A stretch of 64,000 bases of DNA, taken from contig OZ026551.1 in assembly GCA_964020155.1 (NCBI GenBank), positions 4,487,374-4,551,373 on the forward strand, written 5' to 3'. Position 1 is the first letter of the stretch, and each line of letters opens with the position of its first letter. A model generated the notes under the pieces. The model made no database searches. It saw only the letters and a list, made by a program, of their open reading frames with translations, and was not told the origin of the DNA. The translations under genes and the position numbers were made by a program. Shown one piece after another: positions 1-11,100 of the stretch. The stretch comes from Chondrilla cf. caribensis (lineage: Eukaryota; Porifera; Demospongiae; Chondrillida; Chondrillidae).

Positions 1-382
1 TTTACAACATCACCCTTGGTAGTACTCACATACCGTATACAGTCATACCTCTCCACAACATCACCCTTGGTAGTGCTCCCATACACTAGTATACAGTCAG
101 ACCTCTTCACAACATCACCCTTGGTAGCGCTCACATACAGTATACAGTTAGACCTCTTCACAACATCACCCTTGGTAGCGCTCACATACAGTATACAGTC
201 AGGCCTTATCACAACATCACCCTTGGTAGCGCTCATATACAGTATACAGTCAGGCCTTATCACAACATCACCCTTGGTAGCCAATACAGTTACTGTGTAT
301 GTGAATACATCTGTGCTCACAAGACACGCTCATGTAAGGAGATTGTCGATATTAAAAGTGTTGTTGTGAAGAGATCTCACTG
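1..382. repeat. 51-54 bp minisatellite inside a MITE-like element
   Basis: Six tandem copies of a 51-54 bp unit start at positions 4, 55, 109, 160, 211 and 262; each contains ACAACATCACCCTTGGTAG. The right end (about 350-382) is an inverted partner, reading GAAGAGATCTCACTG against CAGTCAGACCTCTTC in the units. The whole looks like a short TIR element whose left half was tandemly amplified. The single-copy form survives at 18911-19000, at the equivalent place in paralogue B. No coding potential is supported; the plus-strand ORF here is only the repeat. Confidence 0.75.
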
Positions 383-527
383 TGCATACAACCGTCACTA
401 TGATCATGGAACATATAAGCAACATTAACCTCCGATGAACTACTACAAATTGACACATGCAATTCTTTGACAAAGGCATACTAGATTGTCAATTTCCCAC
501 ATTGCACGAGCCCAGTAACAGACTCAC

Positions 528-907
528 ATCAATGAATGTGGCATTAATGTAGTCTGCGTTGTTGCTGTTAGACCTGCCACCAATACACACATGGTTAGTT
601 GAATCTGTAGCAAAAGACAAAATAACAGATGGAGAAAATGACAAAAAGCATACAATTAACAGCCAAAGGTTATTCGATTTCAAATCAAGTCCTGTTTTGG
701 TGAATTTCAACGTACCATCATCGGTAACCTCTGTATGTGTATGTAACGAGTGGGTCTCATCCAGTATTATTCTGCTCCATACGGAAAACATGTCCCCCTC
801 AACTCACATGGGAATCTATCCTTGTATCTGTTCTTCTTTGCAACAACACTCTTCCTTGAGAAGACCTCGTCTTCAACTTGTGGAGTCTTGCTCACAGAAC
901 CAAGAAA
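528..907 (-). other. Start of the second PTP domain (D2) of gene A
   Basis: Three short exons encode KNRYKDRFP, then RIILDETHSL, then [15 protein letters not shown], matching the N-terminal part of a PTP domain. Obvious donors give inconsistent phase between them. An in-frame solution needs a 29-nt intron (775-803) and a GT-TGA-type donor before 711; the same arrangement fits gene B. The remaining D2 exons must lie left of position 1. Identity is secure by homology to gene B; exact junctions are not. Confidence 0.65.
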
Positions 908-3900
908 CTGTCACAAAAAGGTAAAAAGAGTGCGATGTAACAAACATATGTGGCAAATATATGTGGTATCTCATTTGATCAAATCCTGTGGAATCATACA
1001 TAATAAGCTACATCGAAACTACTGCAGATTCAGTTTATGTAGTTGTTCCTTTCGGAATAAAGTAGAACCCATGTACGTATGTACATATCCGTAGTTGCAC
1101 ACACGTGTATATACACATGTACATACAAGTGTGTATGTACATAGGTACACACACATATATGCACATATCATGTACACACATGTACATGCATGCACACACT
1201 GCACACTACATACGTACTGTACAAGCAAACACACCTCAAGTACACATAAGAACAGTCAAACACACACATACATAACACAGAAAAGTACGCCTCAAGTACA
1301 GGCCAGCATACGTACAAATCAAGAACACACACCCACACTCCTTGTAGCCAGTAGTAGCTTCAAGTACGCATAAGCACACACCATACACAAGCACATCTCA
1401 AGTACACACACCCACACACCTTGCAGCCGGTAGTAACTTCAAGTACACACCATGCAGCACACCCATCCACACCCCACACAAGCACACCTCAAGTACATGG
1501 AACCACACACTTTGCAGTCAGTAGTAGCTTCAAGTACACACAACCACACCCATCCACACAACACACAAGCACACACCTTGAAGCTGGTATAGTACTGTGG
1601 CCTTCTTGTACTCTTGTCAACCTCCTCCATATTTTCTATTTCTCCTCTCAACTGGTAGGCAGGAATGGAGGTGTCTCCACATGTGAGGTAGTCACATAGA
1701 GCATCATGTATGAAGGCATACTGGTCCTGTAGAGAAGGATGAACCCACATGACGATACAGAGCAAATGACTTAGCATACAGTAAAGTAAGAATAGCAAGA
1801 TTGTAAACAACCATAACAAACACACACACACACACACACACATACACACACACACACGCACACACACACACACACACACACCTACACACACACACAACAC
1901 AGTACGTCTACACCCACTCACCATGGTCTGTACCATGAAGGTCCTTCTACTCCTCATTTCAGTCACAAACTGATAAATGTTCAAGTCGTCTTTCTCCTTC
2001 AATCTTTCCATCATTACATCAATGGTGATGAAAGTACCAGTACGACCAACACCAGCACTGCATGAAGAGAGACAGGATACCATAAGAAACAAAATGAGAG
2101 ATATGAAAATCTACTCAACACCACTCACCAATACAACAAGCCTCACTCATTGGTACACTCTATGCCTGATATACTCACTCTCTGCTACACCCTCTTCCTG
2201 ACACACCCACTCTGTGCCACGCACACACCCTCCACTTGACACACATACTAACACACCCTCCACAAGACACATTCACTCACTACCACACCCTCCACTTGAC
2301 ACTAGTGTTGCACTGATAATCGGATTGGCTATCGGATATTGGCCAAATAAAGGCATTGTCATGCATATCGGCATATAGGGTGCATATTCTTACCGATTTT
2401 TTCTTTATAACTTTGTTGTATTTTCCAAGCATCTAGTATACAGTCAGACCTCTTCACAACATCACCCTTGGTAGTGCTTCCATAAACTAGTATAATTTTA
2501 TTATCGGATCGGCTAAATACATTGGCTAATGCTTGCTAGTAAGTACAGTGAAACCTCTCTAATCTGACACTTAATGGGACCTGAGAATAATGTTGGATTA
2601 GGAGGTTGTTGGATTATGGAGTACCTCTTACCATACCTATGTATGGTGACTGTACCTCATATAATGGTCGGCTTAGAGAGAATGTTGGATTATAGAGGTG
2701 TTGGATTAGCGAGGTTTCACTGTATCGGCAAATTGGATTATTGGTAAAAACCATATCGGTGCAACACTACTTGACACTCCCACACACTGCCACCCCCTCC
2801 ACTAGACGCATTCACTCACTACCACCCCCTCCACTCGACACCCACTCACTGCCACACCCACTCACCACCCCTCCACTTGACACACCCACTCACTGCCACA
2901 CCCTCCACTTGACACACCCGCTCACTACCACATTCTCCACTTGACACACCCACTCACTGCCACACCTTTCACTTGACACACCCACTCACTACCACACCCT
3001 CCACTTGGCACACCCACTCACTGCCACACACACTGCCACACTCACTGCCACACCCTCCTCTTGACACACCCACTGCCGCACACTTCACTTGACACCCACT
3101 CCCTGCCACACCCACCTGCAGTGTACCACCATTGGTGCTGTACTGTCCTTGTACTCCTTCCTCACTTGTTGGACAAACTTCACCAGAGAAGAAGGGTGAG
3201 TGGGTACACCATGATCAGGCCAAGTGGTGAAGTGGAAGTGCTTCAACTTGAGTGGCTTAGAAGCTTCTTGTGACATCTATGAACATGTAATACTAGCAAT
3301 ACATAATAGCTCACACCATAAGTACGTACCATGAGGCCAGAGCAAATATGTATACGTCATACACTCTATACCTCGAACCTGTGTGGCAACATGTGTAAAA
3401 TCACATGTAATGAATATAATAACCTATAGCAATACACCAGTTTTTACTAATCCACCATCGTTTTATCCGCCACTATTCCCTAGTACTGATGAAATGTACA
3501 AGTACTTATAAATATACAACATATCTGACAACTGTGTTTATCCACCATATTTCAGATAACGACTATGGCAGATTAATGAGAATTCACTGCATCAAATAAT
3601 CCACAAAAACACGTTCCCTCATTTTCCTAAACCTCACATTGGTCAAGGTAATGTCTGTGACTTCGTAGTTGGCAAATCCCCTGTTGGCAACGGTTGTCAC
3701 CACAAGATCCCTTCCCACTTCCAATGGGTCTTCCAGTTCCAAATTCCAATATTGCTCACATTTTTTCTGCAAAAAATTGAGAGATTTCCATGGTAACATA
3801 AAATTCAGCATCAAAATTTAGTTTTCACCAATCGTTACATAGACTAATCACCATGGTAACTGTACACTTCCTCAATCAATGTAATTATCATGATAACAAA

Positions 3901-4661
3901 GACAGAAAGGGTCTTTTGGTCAGTCTCGTAAAAACACATACTCTACAATAGCTCCTAAAAGCTACTATAATTTCCAGTACAAATTGACAAAATTGTTACC
4001 ATGGCAACAGTTACCATGCCAATCAGCAAGGTTGTTTTATCTGTTGCTATGGTGATACCTCAAGGATCTCAGTAAGTACTCGAATGTCAACAACTCAGTG
4101 ACAAAAACATAGTATTTTCTCATAAAATGACCTCACTGTGACCTTTATTAGTGAGTGTATGTATGTATGTCATTGAATTGCTAAAATGGTTGATTACATT
4201 CAAGTAACCTTAGAATTCTCCTCCACTCTGGTCAGCATGACTATCATGGTGACCTGTTGGTCCCAAATCATTTGCCAGAAGTCGCAAACTGTGTTTGGTG
4301 TGGGTCCTGGAAGAAGGCGAGAGTAACGAATGAGTCCAACCTCAAACCTCAAACCTCAAACCTACACCTACGTATATATACAGTGAACATTAGTTAATCC
4401 ACACCCGGTTAATCCACCTAACCATCAATCTTCCAAACTTTCCCACAAATCAATCCGGGCAGATCAACGGATATCCACTGTACATGCATTGTGTGGAATG
4501 TGTATTGTTCTTACAATGGTGGTCATATTCCACACACTGTAGTCATGAGATGTGCATGGAGCAGCCTGATCATGGTACACACCTTGTGCTGCTATGTAAG
4601 CATTCTCTCTCTTGTAGCCCTGGATCATGGAGTGATTGTAAGTAATCATTGAAATATTGGA

Positions 4662-4748
<87 letters not shown>

Positions 4749-4903
4749 GTAATGCAATAATCATTTCACTTGTGTCCTATGCTTTGAAATCAACTGAATC
4801 ATAAGCAGCATTCTTCTCCATCATGATGAAATTAGTATCATGATGGATTGCACGGTTTGTCCCAACTTATTCATAAGTTGCATCTTGTGGACTGAAGAGA
4901 AAC

Positions 4904-4971
<68 letters not shown>

Positions 4972-5126
4972 GTAATGCAATAATCATTTCACTATTGTCC
5001 TATGCTTTGAAATCAACTGAATCATGAGCAACATTCTTCTCCATCATGATGAAATTAGTATCATGATGGACTGTACGGCTTGTCCCAACTTCTTCATAAG
5101 TTGGATCTTGTGGACTGAAGAGAAAT

Positions 5127-5194
<68 letters not shown>

Positions 5195-8100
5195 TCAATA
5201 AACGAAGCGTTAACGTAATCACTTCCCTTCTCATCGGGACTAGACAGTACCACTCTGGAGTGGTCGTCTAGAGAACGGAAAGAAGCACACCAACTTCACC
5301 ATCATCTTCACCACACACACCAGATGTACTAAGTAGGTGTACCCTCACATGTGAATATATTCACATAGCGGTTCTTGTTGGAGTTAGTCTTGGAGATTGT
5401 ATCACTCTTTTCAGGATTGTTCTCAATGGTCTGCATTGGAGCAAGAGCAAGAGACAGAAATACATGGGGTGTCACCCACTCACATGTGCCGCAATTGGTC
5501 AAATAGATTCTATGGCCTGATATCCATTTTCACAAAATCTTACATATTTCACCTCCATACATACACACACACATATGTACAAGCCTCCTCTTTGGTAGCA
5601 ATTACGTTTAAAAAGTTTGCGGCAGACTGAGGGTTTGTACATGTGTATTAAGGGGTGATGTAATGTATATACATGCGTCTCCTCTTTGGCAACAGATCCG
5701 CACGAGATGTTCATGACAGTTAAGGTTTGTTGTGATGATCGGATGGCATCATGCCGTAAAGAACATTTGCAAAATACCATATGACTAGAAAATCTGCTGC
5801 CATTGCAATCTACAAATTGAATTATGCTGTGTAAAGATCCTTGCAGTGAACGCTGTAAAGAGATCACTACTCGTATCAAGGTGAAATGAAAATATTCACG
5901 TTATTGTACATATTAGATAATCCACTAGCATAGGATATGGAACAAAGGCACATTAGTATGTAATCCACATTATTCACAGTTTGTCTTGGAAGTTTGGAAA
6001 GGGAGTATAGGAGTCATTAGCATCGCAAAGGGGTGATGAAGTGAGATGTCGTAACGTTGTAATGATAATTAATATCAACGATTAATCAATTGTCATTAAT
6101 TGAATAGTTAAATGGTCATTGAAGGACAATTTTAATAGAAAACGTGCTACAAAAAGGACTGGTCATTCACAGTCTGCAGAGGACACTGACTTCAACCACT
6201 TTGGCACAGTGCAGGGGTACATTGCTTTCACTACTTCAGCTACTGCAACAACAGATGTGTTGCATCATGCAGTTCAGACATACCCATATAAGGAGTTGTT
6301 TAAGTATGCAGGAAGAATTCAAAATCTAGAAGCAAGTTTACATTTTCGATCACCAAATGGGAAATTGGAAACAAAACAAGTTTAAAGTTATTCACGACAA
6401 CACAGTGAAGGAAGAGGTAACTATGTCGAGGCTCCATAAACAACAAATGGTCAGTAAGTTGCTATGCCAATGTGTAACTGGTCACTACAACAAACTTTTG
6501 AACAAAGAAAACAGTCTAGCATCTTGGCTGGCATAGCAACAGATGCAAAGCATCAAATGACAGTCATGCAGATGCTAGGGTACAAACAAACCACCATCCA
6601 AGTTAGCAGCAGACGGGCTCTACACTCACTTTGTACTCATCCTCAAACCCACGATCCCTGTTGCCATGGAGATGATTGGTGATCTCAACTAGTCTTTGCT
6701 TCGGAATACATCTCATGGCTGGTGTGTATACAAAATCTAGAGAATAGTGAAGTTGCAACGGATCAATGTACAGTGCTCCATGTACAGTGCTCAATGTACA
6801 GTGTTCAATGTACAGTGTTCAATGCACATACACATAATAATGGGCCACACGAACCACACAGCATGGATATTACTACATTAAAGAACATTTGAGATCCTTT
6901 TTACCTTCTGTATCTGTATTGTTCGACTTTTTATGCTTTTCTCCATCAGAGACGTCCTTGGAACTCCTGCCCGTCTCAAAAGTGACCCTGTACGATTTCT
7001 TCGAACCATTCTTCGATCTTGCCCAAACGGAAGAAATAGAAAAACGACATTTCATAGATATTAAATAAGGTTGACCTTGTGCAGGCCTACACAGTCGATC
7101 GAGGCATAGACTCTACACCCTTTACGTAGCAGTAATAGTAGCGTAAATGACGAATAGTAATAATACCACGTGTGTCCGCGCATGCGCATTTCAATAATAG
7201 TAATACGAGGTGTAGAATGCCACTCGGATGTCGAAGAATAGAAGCGAAATGCAGAAAAGAGTAGACTCTGATCAAAGGCGATTGAAAGTAATGTAAATAT
7301 GCTTGAGAATAGAAGCTACCGAAGAATGATCGCGATGTCAGTGTCTTGGATTTATGTCGATAGTAGCTAGACAGAATTAACGAGCTGAAGACCAAGAGCA
7401 CGGTGCACAAACGGAATAATTACAATTGATTCACATATCTCAACATCTATAGTGCAGGCTTGTTTGCGGTTGTTAAACTGCTTTGGACCAGGTGTTTATC
7501 TAGATTTAGTTTGGTGCAAATTCCCCATTGTGTGGTATTTCCACAACATACACATGCCTTTATTATGAAACCGTACACAAAGTATTGTTTGCTGTTGGTT
7601 CAACAGGTGAACACAGTAAACATTCTGTGCAAAGTAAACCCAACTGCAATTGCATGTATCTAGTGTGTAGGCTTCCACTCTTTAATGTAGTGTCAATAGC
7701 TAAATGTTCACAATTGTGCAGTACACCAGCTGGTTGATTGCAGTATAAATGTACTCTTACAATGAGCTTGACATCACATTAATGGAGTTATCAAGTTGTG
7801 TGGTCTAAAGATGCTAACATGTAATGTTGTATGTAATGAATTTAATTTATTATTATAATAACTATAATTGATAGCATTCAATGTGATCCTCATTTTTTGG
7901 ATTAATTCACTGTGTACTATTATAGTTTATACTGTTTGATGTTAGAATATCACTATTGAGATTTTTTTCACACTTAGGATGTACCAAGGATTAAAATGGT
8001 GGAATGAAAGATCATTATTGTTTCACATATAATATGTGCACATGCATATCTATATGTAAATTCTCACCTTTGATGTAGTACACACACCAAAATACTCAAG

Positions 8101-11100
8101 GTGAATGCGAGGGAGGCCACAATGACAACCGCTATGGGTACAATGATCGTAGCACTAGAGTCTGGTACTTTTGGTGTTAATTCAACTGTAGATATAAATA
8201 GTTGATCATATAGAAACAATAGCAATTTGTAGTGTATATATACAATGTCATAATATTATGCACATTATTGAATTTCATTCTCCTGGGCCAGCCTGCAGCT
8301 CATGTATGGGGTTGAATAGGACTGAAATTGTCACATATTACATCGTTCTGCACAGCCAATCATAGAATGATATATTTTGCAGTATTTTGCATCCTGGTTG
8401 AGGGGTGGATCAAACTTAAGGAAAAACTGTGCGTACATAAGCCATGTAGCACAGGTCAGTGATACAGTACAGGTCATCGGACAGGTTTCATTGTTAGGAT
8501 TAATTGCACAAGAATAAGGCAGGAAATTAGTAAACACATTTCTATTGCATATAATATGTTGTATTGGACTATGCGCATATTTGCAGTGCAGATATAAAGT
8601 GCTAATAGATTACCTCGGGCTTCGCCCTCGGTAATCAATTAGCATTTTATATCTGCTGCAGCACACCTAGGCAGGATATAACTATTACATATACAATTAA
8701 TGTACAAGTAGAGTAATAATTATTATGAGGTTATGGGATTACTACACCTTTAAGCTATGGTTAGTTGGAGTGAAGGCCCACAAAGGTACTAACCATGAAT
8801 GCAAGATTCTGAAATAATGTTAAACTAAATACACATTCAACTACACCTGTCCACACTACCAACTCACTATCACTGTATGTCCTAGCTGTACCAGTCACTG
8901 GTACACTCAGTCCTCCTTTATTACCAGCTTGTACTGATATGGTGTACTCTTCATATGGATGAAGACCAGTGAGGGTCAGGTTGGTGTCCGAAGTAGATCT
9001 ACTCATTCCGGTGTAGTTGACATGGTAGGTGAGAGGTAACCGGTCACTATTTGGAGGAGGACTCCATCGTACATTGATAGATGTTGAGGAGAGGGGGATT
9101 AGTGTGACCAGACCTGGAGCTGCATGGAGAGTGTATTCATGGATGTATCTATTATTATATAATAAGTGAATTGATGAGAAAATCATTATTTTTGACTAGT
9201 TTAGTAAAGAATTTACCAACGTGTCTTAGTTTATATGAAAAATACCTTCTGGTATGGTGCACACTGGAACGTCAGAGCTGTTGGCAGATCCCACACTGTT
9301 ACTAGCAGAAACAATGGCCTTGTAAGCAGTGTTGGAGTCCAGACCAGTGATATTGTATGACAATGATGTAGTTGTGACAGTGGACACATTAGAAGGTGTA
9401 CTGGTCTTCCAGTAGTACAGGATGAAGTTGTCTCCTCCACTGCTGGTCCATTGCAAGTATAAACTGGCAGTAGTAGCACTGGTTTGTACACTTGGTGCAG
9501 AAGGCACTATGTATAATATTGAAAAAAATTCTCTTGAGCATTAATATTATAATCGTCTAACCAATTTAACATTTGTAATTAACATTATAGTTTGTGGAAA
9601 ATATATATATTTTTTCTATTTCACATAAGCAAGCATATGCATGCATAATGATTATGTGAAATGAAAAATCCTTATTTGAAGTGGTTGAGCATTAGATTCC
9701 TGATCTAGTTTTAAGTCATGATCATTAAAGATCACACATCGATCTTTCAATAACAGAAACACTCAATGATAAACTGAACTCACTATTGAATGTTGTCACA
9801 ATTACTGTGCCATAGCTGCTAGGTCCCTCTCCCAGTTCAGTTTTAGCTGCTACTCTCACTTCATACTCTGTACCAACATCCAGTTTGCTGACAATGGTGT
9901 TATTTGCTGATCCACTAGGATCTTTGCCAGACATGTAATTCTCGCTTTTTATATTTCTTTTATACAAAATAGTGTATCCAGTGAGGGAGGACCCCATCGG
10001 AGGGGTGGGGGGAGTCCAGGAAACTCTAATCTTCCCTTTTTCAGACAAGGCAATGGCTGTAAGATTTGAAGGGCGCAAGGAATCTAAAACAGCAATGATT
10101 ATAATAATGTTAATAATAGTGCTTTCAGCGTATGCAAGCAGTTACAATCCATTTTATACAGTGCACAGTCAGATTCAAGTGATACATTGACAAAATTGTA
10201 GATTCATTGAAAAACATTACATATGTGGGTAAGTAAGCATGTATATTATGGAGATGGTGCATTGATAATTAATTACACACATCATATAAAGTTAATATAC
10301 AGCTTAACATTATCCAGTAATAATCTTACTATGTATGTATATGAGGTATTCAATATGTAACTGTGTTGAACTTACATCCATATGTGGTAGCACTGACAAT
10401 CCCACTGTAGTTTCCTATTCCCAGATCATTAACAGAAGCAATCCTCACACTGTATTGTTCGGACAGGTACAGACTAGTGATATATGATGAAGTGGTGTCT
10501 CCTCCGTTGACTGTCTTACTAGAGTAAGTCATTTCATTGGACCTTTTGTATTGTATGGAATAGCTGGTGATGCTGGATTCACCACTGACAGTTGGTCTGG
10601 TCCATGTTACTCTCAGAGTACCTTTTATTGGTAGAGGATTGACTGAAATGTTCACTGGAAATGGAGCCACTGTATATTGTTAGAGGAGGTGTAATATAAT
10701 GGTGAACCTCGAAATTTGAAAATCTAATAAACATAATGTTTTATAATATTATACTAGAACAGTATAGTAATTACAGTATTGCTATTACTGTCAGTGATAA
10801 TATCATGATATTAACGAATGTGTATATAGGCTATCAGACTATGATATAATGTATAATTATATACTTGTATGTAGTATATGTGTGATGCACTAATTATTAT
10901 AGTATGTAGAAGTTGCTATATATGCTATGTTATCTTACCATGGACAATTGCACTCTCTCTATCACTGATTGGTCCCTCCAGTTGTCCACTAGTTGCTACA
11001 GCAGAAACCCAAATGTAGTAGGTTGTACCAGTTTGGAGACCATGTGATGAGGTCAGAGTAAGTGAGGTACCAGTAATATTCTGAACAGAGGAGGCACTAC

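Larger units (their letters stand above)
2200..3115. repeat. About 32-bp minisatellite in a D1 intron, interrupted by a MITE
   Basis: Tandem degenerate copies of a unit containing CACCCTCCACTTGACACAC and CCACTCACTGC flank the hAT-like insertion at 2303-2769 and abut the splice donor of the WPD exon (3116). The same minisatellite occupies the same intron in gene B (about 20750-21105) without the insertion. Confidence 0.8.
1577..5430 (-). other. PTP D1 catalytic exons of gene A
   Basis: Eight exons carry most of the catalytic domain; the N-terminal part is in 6736-6630. In order they hold the KNRY motif (5430-5349), the substrate-binding loop with SRVVL and NASFID (5267-5194), the AYIAAQG region (4619-4583), the FWQMIWD region (4306-4209), a beta-sheet segment (3766-3613), the WPD loop and HC (3266-3116), the SAGVGRTG P-loop end and the Q-loop (2057-1922), and the C-terminal helices (1726-1577). 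The cysteine nucleophile and P-loop arginine fall in separate exons split by a phase-2 intron. All expected catalytic residues are present. Confidence 0.88.

Noticed and set aside
1..300. CRISPR-like array of spaced repeats
   Set aside because: Units are contiguous with no unique spacers, and the context is animal intron sequence. It is a minisatellite derived from a MITE.
1439..2092. 217-residue ORF as a single exon
   Set aside because: Only 1577-1726 and 1922-2057 are PTP exons; the middle is a CA run in the intron with clear GT and AG borders.
2200..3115. Proline/threonine-rich ORFs as a coding repeat protein
   Set aside because: They come from the 32-bp minisatellite, lie between splice sites of gene A, and change frame with the unit length.
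4464..4764. ORFs of repeated Cys-Val or His-Thr (also at 14655, 15429, 15581, 18301, 20173, 22541, 51715 and others)
   Set aside because: Direct translations of CA/TG dinucleotide runs. They have no splice context or conservation beyond the microsatellite.
9231..9491. Overlapping frames in FN3 exons (also at 28772, 41728 and 56300)
   Set aside because: These are shadows of FN3-4. They appear conserved only because the real frame is conserved.
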